NCBI GenBank assembly: GCA_963682175.1
Contig: OY821772.1
Location: forward strand, 46,646,925 to 46,710,924
Length of the DNA: 64,000 bases
Origin: Triglochin maritima
Lineage: Eukaryota > Streptophyta > Magnoliopsida > Alismatales > Juncaginaceae
Direction of reading: 5' to 3'
Numbering within the stretch: position 1 is the stretch's first letter; each line of letters opens with the position of its first letter. The position numbers and the translations under genes were made by a program. Positions 12,540 through 23,800 of this stretch are shown piece by piece. The notes beneath the pieces are model-generated. The model did no database searches, was not told the origin of the DNA, and saw only the letters and a list, made by a program, of their open reading frames with translations.

Positions 12540-12745
12540 GGTATCCGTTGCACAGTACGCGTGTGACTACATTGTGCATGCGTGATTGAAGAGTACAAAC
12601 GTGATTACACAGTGCATGCGTAATATTAATAATTATTACGCGTGAATGTACAGTGTACGCGTGAATACGCAGTACCCGTATGAATGTACAATATACGCGT
12701 GAAAGCAAAGTAGTCCGCGTGAATGCGCAGTGTCCGATTGTCCAT
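12540..12745. promoter_or_regulatory. Divergent promoter of Harbinger element 1 with ACGCGTGAA repeats
   Basis: Between the two divergent genes lie about ten copies of an imperfect ~21-bp repeat with core ACGCGTGAATGTACAGTGT, in one orientation on the right half and inverted on the left half around about 12635. A TATA-like TATAAATAC lies on the minus strand (about 12515-12524) for the transposase, and TATATATACC (about 12748) on the plus strand for ORF1. The same repeat type precedes the transposase in element 2. Candidate binding sites for the element's own proteins; that role is inference. Confidence 0.7.
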
Positions 12746-12831
12746 CTATATATACCTTATACAAAACAACAACTTACACTCCATACCTCTTCCACAATCT
12801 AGCCTCATTGTTACGAAACACAACTTTACAA

Positions 12832-14194
12832 TGTCTTCTCCAGATCACAACCGTTCCCCCCGTCGTTCACAATCAAATCCACATCCACGCTATCCACAAG
12901 GATACCCCTCATGTCCATATTTCCAACAATCATTCCAATAGTCAGACTTCTCCCAATACGCACCACCATTCCCCACCAGACCAAAACCAATCATTTCCAC
13001 AATTCCCCCAATACACACCACCATTCCCACAAAATCAACCCCTGTTTAAGATGTTTGGCCGAAACATGTCCCAAACAAACAAAGGGTTTGGATCACCGTT
13101 CACCAACTTCCAGTAGATATTTTCATTTTAGCCCTAATTAAGTTCGGTTAACCGAATTCCATTCGGTTTACCGTTCCAAGGTGGACAGTAGGATTGATTG
13201 AGCTCTGATCTACTCAAGTTCGGTTGACCGTGTATACTTCGTTAGACCAAAGTTAGGGATGATAGTTAAGACTCAAATAGTCGTTGGGTACAACGGTCAA
13301 GTGTCACGTGTAAATAGTCGTTGGGCGCCTAAAGCCAAGAAGGACTCGGTTGACCGATAGATATTCGGTCGTTCGAATTAGGACAAGTCAATTGGGCTCT
13401 AGGGACTTGATTCAAATGTGACCATTGGAGCAAAGTCCAAAACCGGTCCAGGACTATTCGGTCGACCATAGGTAGTTCGGTCTTCCGACATGGTAATTCA
13501 AAAGAACAACCTAATGTTTACTGATGGGAAATATTCGGATAACCGATAGGTGTTCGGTGGACCGAACTAGAAGGGTTTCGGTGGACCGTGAGGGGTTCGG
13601 TTTACCGAATCTTGACGGGACAGAATCCTAGTGCTCAAGTTACATTAAACCTTATGGACTCAATAAATACAAAATTACATGTCTTGGTCCAAAACTTTGA
13701 TTACAAGTCTTGATGTCTTTGTCTCAATGCTCATTTCCTTCATTGTCTTGATCAACCTATTAAGATGATTGCAAGTATACATGTATGTATTGATTATGTT
13801 GATTGATTAAGATTAGTTTGATTAATCATCAAAATTAATATAGATTCAGACCAAAAAACCAACAACAATCACCATCGGAGGTAGAATAAATGATGTCAGG
13901 ATCGTCTACACGCCCAGAAGGTGTTAAGAATGTCAAAAAGAATGGTAAAAGTTCATTAGGCCCCGAATGCAACACCGATGTTAGGAAACTTGCACAACAA
14001 CTTGCATACACCACCCAAGTGAGAGATGGTTTTACCGAGCAGGAGGAATTAGTGGAACGAAATTTTGAAAGATATGTAAAAAAAAATTAAACTCGACATG
14101 CTTCACTCTCTGATGAAAAATGACAACCCGTCGGAGCGAGATCAAAAAATAATTACGAAACTCATGGACTGGATGAAAGAAAATGATTTCATGT
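12832..14194 (+). pseudogene. PIF/Harbinger ORF1 (Myb/SANT-like partner protein), broken by LTR insertion
   Basis: The reading frame opens at 12832 (MSSPDHNRSPRRSQ) with a Pro/Gln/Ser-rich amino terminus, hits a stop at about 12940 and a frame change, and is interrupted by an LTR fragment at 13140-13864. It resumes at 13890 with a Ser/Lys-rich segment and a carboxy-terminal part ending near 14194 (LMDWMKENDFM). Divergent placement beside a PIF-type transposase, plus composition, fits the second Harbinger protein that assists transposase nuclear import and DNA binding. The DNA-binding core itself is not clearly visible, so this name rests partly on context. Confidence 0.55.
13140..13864 (-). 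mobile_element. LTR fragment with CGGT(C/T)GACCG palindromes
   Basis: The right end (ACCAAAAAACCAACA at 13864) is the reverse complement of the LTR start seen at 1514 (TGTTGGTTTTTTGG), and the adjoining 100 bp are homologous to 1400-1514. Degenerate CGGTCGACCG palindromes fill 13140-13620. The other LTR end is missing, so this is truncated, and it lies inside the Harbinger ORF1. Confidence 0.75.
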
Positions 14195-14639
14195 AGTTTG
14201 TTAGTTTATATTAGTTGGTATTTCGAGTAGTTTATATTACGTGTAGTTTGTATTTCGTGTATTTCGTACGGCAATGTATTACGTATAGTTTGTATTTCGT
14301 ACTGTAATGTATTGTTCTTATGATATTGTAGTATTAATATATTTTCTAATTTAAGCATTAAATATGAATTTACTTTTGATTTATTTAATTTAAATATTTA
14401 AAATATTTTTCAAATTAATTACATTAAAAATTATCACCCCACGTTCATCAAAAATACTTAATACATTATCAATTACTTCTAATAACAAATCCTCTACTAA
14501 AATAAATAAAAAATAAAATTGGGCCAATGTGGGGTGGACGCACCCAAGGGCGCCCCGGGCATCTGCCCGGGATACCCACCGCCCGGATGGTTAACGAGCC
14601 CATCCGGGCAACGGGTGCCCGTTAACCATGCTCTTAGGA

Positions 14640-14861
14640 TGGCAACCAACATTACAAGTCTACAACCAACAAAATTATCTTCTATTAAATTTTCATCAAT
14701 TTACAAATAGGTCCAGCGCTACGGGTACCATAAACAACGCCGCATAACGTGTTGGTTGTGTTTCGACAAAAATAGCAATGATACAATATAAGCAAATATT
14801 TGATGATAGATTCTAAACGTAATAAGGTTACATGCTACTTCCAGGTACAAGTATAAGCGTA
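14640..14861. other. APCB1 3' flank
   Basis: Sequence between the Harbinger terminus and the APCB1 stop codon. It probably holds the APCB1 3' UTR; no other feature seen. Confidence 0.5.
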
Positions 14862-17800
14862 TCAGAAGGCAAAATCCAAATCCATTTTATGTGGTCTAGC
14901 ACAATGGGAATGCATCCATCCAATCCTCTCCTCCACGTTATCATACACAATCAGTTGCCCCTGAAGTGAGATATCTGCGAAGTCAAATGTTGATACTTAA
15001 TTAGTGATAGTTCAAGGAACACGACGTGTTCAGAGAAGTAAAAGATTCTTCCTTTCCTTTTCTGATAACGACATATAGTCACTCATTTGTCAAATATCTG
15101 GGAGTTTCGTATTTCTTCTTTGTAAATAACATTATCTTGACCATTGCTCAAGAGAATATATACCTCCAAGAATACTAAATGATCCATCATGTACATCAGT
15201 GCCATTAAGAATCCCCAAGCAGACGTTGCCTTTATTCTGCATTATGCAAATAAAATTGGACTAAGATTATAGCAGACATTTTAGGCGTCAGTTGTTCTCG
15301 AAAGGAAAGAAAATGTATGATCAAAGTCTTAAACCACTGTTTTCATCCTCAAACTCAACTTCTGAATTGGTGATCAAAATTTGTAAAATATGATAAAAAG
15401 GAATATGCTCAGCTCCACTTGTTTTCATATTTCAGAAGATCTTACACTGATTATCAAGTAACCTTCTGGTTGAATGACCATCACTTTGGAAATGAATAGC
15501 CAAGCACTCCTGAAGTGGATCGTCAATGGCTTGAAAAACCTTCTTACATCTTCAATGGACCTGAAGGACCATAAGTCTACTCAAACATCTTAATCACACA
15601 ATGTTTATTTGAAGAAAACAGGGTTAACTAAATCAGTCTTCAAGGAAACATCACGAAGATTATAGACAGGTGTGAGTTCAGGGACCAGATCAGCGAGTTA
15701 GATTGCTGAAACTCTCATTATTAATTTTTACCTTATAGGTGTGGTAGCTCGCCAACATATGGGAAGGGTCTGATCTGAGATATCTTGAGCAAGGCCATTA
15801 ACAGCTTTTAGCTGTCAAGTTATTTCATTGATCAAACCTTCGACAATGAGAGACTGGAAGATCATGACTTCTAGAATAGGTTCTTACTGAAGTGATAAGG
15901 TCAGCATATGCTGCATTTGTAAAGTACGAATAGGAGCTGCCAGTGTCAAAAACAATGAGACCCCTGTTACTTCGCTTTCCAGTTAAACTAAGTTGTTCCG
16001 CTCCATATTTCAACTTATGCACCTCTGCTACATAGAAATTTCTGCAAAATGGATCATTTGGAATTTTATCTAAGTTAGATGGGAGAACATCTACAACTGA
16101 TGAAATTGCGTCAAACAGGAAACAATACGTAATAGATTTTCACATACATGGTAGCACAGCCACATCTAACTACATCATGTCTGCCTATCAGGCTATCAAT
16201 ATGTGAGTCAACATCCTAGCATGCTCTGGTAAATTCTTATACCTTAAATTCAAATAAATATATGCTTTTTACATGGTCTTCAACATGTAACATACGGATA
16301 TTGCAGAATTGCATCTTCACCTTAACATCCAACATGAAAACTATCCTTGGATAACAGGACAGGCGACAGCTAAGATTTTAAATAATGTTTCCTCGGATAA
16401 ATGGGGGAATTAGCTTTGCTGCAGCCATTTCCTAGTTTCATGACATCGCTTCCTATAAACGAGCTAATAAACTGGAACTCCATATGCAATCTACTAGGAA
16501 TGGGAGTAACTCAGTGAGACGCAAACAGTAGGAAAGAAACAATAAATTAGTTCACAGTGTTGTAAAATTAAAGGGAACAACAGAATTGCAATAGAAGTCC
16601 AAAGATCATAAAATTACACAAAGCAAAAGACATGATCATTATAACCAATTCTTCCCCGTTAGGAATTTACCTACCAGTAACTGCTGTTAAGAGGATCTAA
16701 CAGTTTATTTATAATCTGTTATAAGGTACACTAATTATTTGATGGACTGAACCGAAGCACACTTACAGTGGAGATCTGACCATGGGAATCCAAGTCATAC
16801 CCCATTGAGGTACAAATTCATCACCCAAGAAAATGTATCCGCTGTTACCCTGATTTTTTGCAATGCAATGGCCAGCCACATTTGTGATGATTCCTTGACT
16901 TGCTAGTTGAGAAGGAAGGCCAACCTTAGCACCACTTAGCCCAAGTATGCCATCGGTCTGGGCAGGAGAGGCTAAAAGTTGTCCCTGCTGATCATAAGCA
17001 CACCTGCAATTGCATGAAAAACGGCAGATGTATCACAAGGCATACGAGAGCAATTGTTTCCGAGGTCACGAGATCATACCCGAAAACAAAAGTTGGATTT
17101 GCTATATCATTGTTCACCATGTCAAGTGACAAGTCATCTTTGACAAGAACGCCCATGGATGAGCTATGATCTGCATATTCAATCTCATAGTCGCATTGTG
17201 TGCAAATATCGCATAATTTTGAGTTTTGATTACTTTGCACTTCTATACAAAGTGAATCCCTTGATGGCACAATCTTACTTTTAGAAGGCTTGTATAAGGG
17301 ATTTGGCCCCTACATGAAACAATTTATGTTACAAAAGTTAATTTTTGATATTGTTATAATCAAGAAGATCGTATTATGGAGAATGCTTAAGAGAAGCAAA
17401 TCAAATTTGACATCAATGGAAAATGAAAATATACTTATCTTAAATGGACATGCAAGCTTGTTAATTAAGGGCTACCTACGACAAGGATTTTATTATCTAT
17501 AGTGCAAATGGTTGGACAGGGAAAGACCAGAGAGAAAAAATTGCATTTTAAGTTAAGATTATGTTACAACATTTTCCAACAGCATGCATCTCTTATAATA
17601 ATTGGGCTGCCAAAGCCTTAAAGCACTTGAAGTACCTTTGCACAACTAGCACAGGGAGCATCACACTGAATCCACGTTAAATCGCTGCCAGTGTCAATGT
17701 CAAGATAATAATTTCTTGGAGGGTTCCCAACACGAATAATGGTGTAATACATCCTACAATAAGTTCCAACTCTTAATACTAGAGACACACGCCACAAATT

Positions 17801-20800
17801 ACAAAGAAAAAGTATTCAGTAGCATTCATAATAAACCAAGTGAGAAACAAAAAAATGACTACGCCACAAATTACAAAGAAAAAGTATTCAGTAGCATTCA
17901 TAAAAAACCAAGTGAGAAACAAAAAAAAGACTAAAACCCAACGAGGAAAATTAAAAAACAGTCGTAACTAAATGGATTCTCAATGAGTCAGTGGACATGA
18001 ATGTGGACAAAAATAAGTTTTCCAAATTTTCTGGCAGCAACTTAGGTTGCAAATACGACAGAGGTTAGTGAAGGGAATGTGTTCTAAAAGTTTACTTTTA
18101 CATGTTAGTTATTATGAATTTGATGTACAAACATTTTATTCCTTGATTAATGTATTCGTCTTTTGAAGATGTTAAGGAAGAAGTTCTTCGTTCTTAACCG
18201 TAGATTTCTAAAAGATAATATTTTACATAAATCAAAAGTTATTCACAATTATGGTAATTGGCAATGAACATGAATTACCGAGATAAGATTGTCGTGTTGG
18301 TTAAAGAGTATTATGCCTCAATAAATATTTAACACGAGTATATAAAAGAGGAAAATTGTTACTTTTATATATTGAATACACCTAACAAATAAACATTATA
18401 AAATTGTGTTTAGTGTCATTAATGTTTCATTGTGTCTTGAATTCTAAGATATAAAACTTATTTTTTCACATAATAAGTGTTCAATTTGATTATTATCAAA
18501 AACTATCATTAAGAATAATGATAAGGACAATAATCGATTAAACATAACTTATGTTGGAAAAGATAGTTCGTCAAAGGATTATCATTACCCTTTTTGTTTG
18601 AGTAATGATATTAGTGGACACATTGATAAAGTGAAATTATAATGTGTACAATGTGACTTGTGTTAAGTTACATATTTATAATTAGCTTAAAAGATCAAGA
18701 AATGAATATATAATACAAAGGTGACACATTTCTACTTTGTATAATACTCTTAATATCATGAGACAAGGGATAAACACAAGTGATATTCTTATATCACTAA
18801 ATAGATCGTGTTTAGTTCGAGTAAACAAGACAACTTTGTTAATTGGGTAACTAAAATGTGTAGCTGAATACCACTCATAGTTTGTGATATTAAGTGTTTA
18901 ATATCATTGTCAATGTAACTTCGATCCTCCTATAAGTCACATCACAAAACTAAGAAACAATAAGTTTGATTTTATATTCATATGATGTATCTAGTTTCAT
19001 GTGAAATAGTATACATGTGATGAATTAATAAAATCAATATGTCGTGTAACTAACATAGTTAAAATCATAAATAAATTCATATCAGATGTATGTATATATG
19101 AGGTGTGATGTTTTAACATTACATATGATAATATATTAAATGATATGCAAAATTTAGGTAATGCCTAAGCGACCTGGCATGCACAGTCGCCCAAATGTGG
19201 AAGACTTTTTTTATTTTAAAAATTAAGGATAAATACAAAAAAAGATAAAACAAATTATTAAAAAAAACTTCCAGCACTTTCACCCCACGTGTCCAACACT
19301 TTCACCCTTAAAAAAACTTAACAAAAAATGTAAAAAAAAAAATCACACGCTTCTAGCACTTTCCAGCACATTCACCTTTCATTTCCACATCCCAGATCTC
19401 TCCTTCCACGATGATGGGCAAACCCCCTCCGCAACCCAAACCCTAAATCTTCCTTCCTTGACCCCCCATCCTACGTCGACGTCGTCTTCAAGCCTGAGAA
19501 CGACGCCTCAACCGCCTAGATCTACTCCTCCATCTCCTTCTCCGACCCCCAGAAGGATCAGGCGATCGCCTGATCGCCTAGGCGACCACCAGCAGGGGTG
19601 ATCACCTATTCGCCTAGACGACTGCTCAGCTGAACATTGATGATATGTGAATTTGCTAAAAACCCCAAAGATCAAATTTTGTTGGATGTTAATCCAAAAT
19701 TTGATAAAGTCAAAATCGGGTCAAAACGATTGGAAATTTTCGGAGACGGGTCAACCGGAAATTCACGGTAGTTGTTGCGTATGTGAACAGTCGACCGGAT
19801 GGATTCGTTGTTGGCTTTTTGGCTCATGATTAATCAACATATAACTTAAACACATGTAATTCGTTCATATCATTCTTGCACAATACACATATATCGTTTT
19901 GTACCTAAAATGTTAGTACAAAACGATATATGTGTATTGTGCAAGAATGATATGAACGAATTACATGTGTTTAAGTTATATGTTGATTAATCATCAAAAC
20001 GGATAAGCAATAATTAGCCAAAAAGGCAACAATCTCCCCCTTTTTGATGATGACAACTTATCAAATTAAATACATGTTATTTCAATGAATTCTACTCAAT
20101 GCTCCCCCTATCTTATAGCTCCCCCTAGCTATATGGCATTTGTAAACCCAATAGACATGTATGAGTAGTATTACTCTCCCCCTTTGGCATAATCAAAAAG
20201 CTGAAAAAAAATATCCAACAACTAAAACACATCCATTTGCCAAAACAAACAATGAAGGAGAAACAAAACATGCATTAAGTAATGAAAGGTTCAAAATACA
20301 TCAAACGCAAACGATACACCACACAACCAAAGCGGAAAACATATCATACAAGACACACGACCAACCAACATTAAACCATTAAAAACAACGTCAACCAACT
20401 CAATGTCCAAAGCGATCACGAAACATAAATGTGAGAGAGTCAATGCCATGAAGCACCGAGTCGAACTTAGCGTCAAGACGCTCAAGGTGCTGAGATGTCG
20501 AAGCTTCAAAACGATCAAGTCGTTGAGAAGTGGAAACTTCAAACGCATCAAATCGATCCGACAACTGCTGAAAGGAATGATCCAGAGTGTAGTCAGTATA
20601 AGCGGATCTCCGCTGACTCTCATGCCAAGCAGATTCGTCGCCTTCTCCCCAAGAAAAGTGACCCTCCTGCTGAGATGGCTGGGGCATCCAACGAGGATCG
20701 GCCGGCACATCATCTTCATTTTCTTGCTCAGAATCTCCCTCAGAGGACGGTTGAAGAGAAGATAAGGCAATGGTTTTCATTTTTGATAGAGTGGTCTTAC

Positions 20801-23800
20801 AGATTGGATATTTGTATGTGGCCGATGGACAATCGGTAACACGAATTTTAAGAAAGTCAAAGAGAACGGTAAGCAACATGGGATAAGGGAGATACCTCCC
20901 TTTCTTAAAGCGCATATGGAGGAATATGAATAAAGGTCAATTAATCGGAATTTTCTTGTAGATGCAATAGATACACAAGCTCCGTATAAGAGATTTCGTT
21001 ATGATGACCATGTTTAGGAAGCAAATTGAAGGATACGATATATGCCAAGACTCGAGCGAAAGGATGCATCAAGGAGGAGTTGTGAATAATAAAATCATTT
21101 TTGGAAGGAGGTGGAAAGACATATAATTCAGCAACCATATCATCATGAGTGATGTTTTCAAGTACACTAAGAGGATGCTCAACATATAAATGAACACCCG
21201 AGAACTCTAAGCCAAAAACTTCAGCAAGAGTTCCGGGGATAATTTCATATCTATATCCATTAATCATGGTACGAACAATGTGGTGAGTTGGTTCAAAATG
21301 AAGATTACAATAGAATTGTTGAACCAAAAAAAAGATAATAAAGTTTTGAAACTAGATTTGTGAGACAATGTGTAAGACCATTAGCATCTAAGCAAGATTT
21401 AAGAGAGTAGTCATGAAAGTCCGTTACCTCAACTGCGTGATTCGGAATGAAAGGAGCCGCCGAGAGCTTTTTCTCCCAATCGCTTTTGGCGAACTCGTCA
21501 ATAGGGTGGAAAGCAAGAGTTGGAGGCGCAGGCGGATGACGGACATTGGGGGTAGTAGAGGAGCGATTGTGGGCCTTTTTGGTGCGTTTTTCGGTGGAAG
21601 TAGTGGGATCAACCAAGCGTTTCTTGCGGATAGTCATTTTCTTCCCGGTCATGGTGAAGGAGGAGAAAAAAACTTTGGGAAAAAATGTGTGCAAAATGAA
21701 GAGGAGATGATGAGAAGCGATAAAATGCAAAAAAATTGAGTTTTACCGCAGGAAATATGCGAAATCGAGGGATGAACGTGATGGGGAAGGCTTAGGGTTT
21801 GAGAGAGATTGTTTAGGGTAAAATCGGAACGTAATGGCCTTACACATTGTCTCACAAATCTTAGCTTCAAAACCTTATTATCTTTTTTTTGGTTCAACAA
21901 TTCTATTGTAATCTTCGTTTTGAACCAACTCACCACATTGTTCGTACCATGATTAATGGATATGGATATGAAATTGTCCCCGGAACTCTTGCTGAAGTTT
22001 TTGGCTTAGAGTTCTCGGGTGTTCATTTATATGTTGAGCATCCTCTTAGTGTACTTGAAAACATCACTCATAATGATATGGTTGCTGAATTATATGCCTT
22101 TCCACCTCCTTCCAAAAATGATTTTATTATTCACAACTCCTCCTTGATACATCCTTTCGCTCGAGTCTTGGCATATATCGTATCCTTGAATTTGCTTCCT
22201 AAACATGGTCATCATAACGAAATCTCTTATACGGAGCTTGTGTATCTATTGCATCTACAAGAAAATTCCGATTAATTGACATTTATTCATATTCCTCCAT
22301 ATGCGCTTTAAGAAAGGGAGGTATCTCCCTTATCCCATGTTGCTCACCGTTCTCTTTGACTTTCTTAAAATTCGTGTTACCGATTGTTCATCGGCCACAT
22401 ACAAATATCCAATCTGTAAGACCACTCTATCAAAAATGAAAACCATTGCCTTATCTTCTCTTCAACCGTCCTCTGAGGGAGATTCTGAGCAAGAAAATGA
22501 AGATGATGTGCCGGCCGATCCTCGTTGGATGCCCCAGCCATCTCAGCAGGAGGGTCAATTTTCTTGGGGAGAAGGCGACGAATCTGCTTGGCATGAAAGT
22601 CAGTGGAGATCCGCTTATACTGACTACACTCTGGATCATTCCTTTCAACAGTTGTCGGATCGATTTGATGCGTTTGAAGTTTCCACTTCTCAACGACTTG
22701 ATCGTTTTGAAGCTTCGACATCTCAGCACCTTGAGCGTCTTGACGCTAAGTTCGACTCGGTGCTTCATGACATTGACTCTCTCACATTTATGTTTCGTGA
22801 TCGCTTTGGACATTGAGTTGGTTGACGTTGTTTTTAATGGTTTAATGTTGGTTGGTCGTGTGTCTTGTATGATATGTTTTCCGCTTTGGTTGTGTGGTGT
22901 ATCGTTTGCGTTTGATGTATTTTGAACCTTTCATTACTTAATGCATGTTTTGTTTCTCCTTCATTGTTTGTTTTGGCAAATGGATGTGTTTTAGTTGTTG
23001 GATATTTTTTTCAGCTTTTTGATTATGCCAAAGGGGGAGAGTAATACTACTCATACATGTCTATTGGGTTTACAAATGCCATATAGCTAGGGGGAGCTAT
23101 AAGATAGGGGGAGCATTGAGTAGAATTCATTGAAATAACATGTATTTAATTTGATAAGTTGTCATCATCAAAAAGGGGGAGATTGTTGCCTTTTTGGCTA
23201 ATTATTGCTTATCCGTTTTGATGATTAATCAACATATAACTTAAACACATGTAATTCGTTCATATCATTCTTGCACAATACACATATATCGTTTTGTACT
23301 AACATTTCAGGTGACAAGTTTAACGAGAAATGAAGTTGAAGAGTAGATAGGTTTACATTATTGTCATTAGGATTTAAATGTAACTTGAGCACTTAAATCT
23401 TGATGCATTGCATATCATGACTCTTTAGGATTCCATAGAAGTAGAATTAAACCTTCAAATTCCATACAAAACTTCTTTAGAAATCAATCAAACCATATCC
23501 AGGATTTCTGCACTCAACCGGTCGACCGGTCGACCATCTGGTTCGACCGTTTAATCTAAAAACTGTTTTCTGAACCTTTTCGGTCGACCGAACTGTGTTC
23601 TGGTTCGACCGTTTCATTAGAGTAACTTAAGGTATTTTGGTCGACCGATCAACTGTTCATACGTGCTGGAAGACACGTGCCTTAGTGCAAACCGGTCGAC
23701 CGAAAGTCCTTTTCTGTTCGACCGTTTGATTTCTATTTTTGTCTTCTTTTGTGACCGTTATACTTGTCGTATTATACAACGGTCGTATACACATACTTTC

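Larger units (their letters stand above)
10832..14633. mobile_element. PIF/Harbinger element 1, two genes, decayed
   Basis: The right end, in reverse complement, is GAGCATGGTTAACGGGCACC followed by target TTA (14634-14636); this matches the TIR of the second Harbinger element at 36264-38538 (GGGCACCCTTAACG and GAGCATATTTAACAG). The left end is eroded (GAGCCAAAGTTGACAGC at 10832) but the next 150 bp match the right subterminal region of element 2. Inside are two divergently oriented genes: a transposase relic (minus, 11256-12460) and an ORF1 relic (plus, 12832-14194). GC-rich palindromic CCCGGG blocks mark the right subterminal region. An LTR fragment (13140-13864) is inserted in ORF1. Confidence 0.85.
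19905..23305. repeat. Giant inverted repeat, ~1.48-kb arms, 448-bp spacer
   Basis: Left arm about 19905-21383, right arm about 21832-23305. The encoded env-like pieces on the two arms differ at only 7 of 128 codon positions in the upstream part, and long intergenic runs around 20180-20400 / 22820-23030 are identical apart from a poly-T length change. Arms are therefore roughly 98-99% identical by eye. Confidence 0.9.

Noticed and set aside
18064..18068. Firm target-site duplication for LTR-B (GTTAG/ATTAG)
   Set aside because: One mismatch and an uncertain left LTR start; reported only as tentative.
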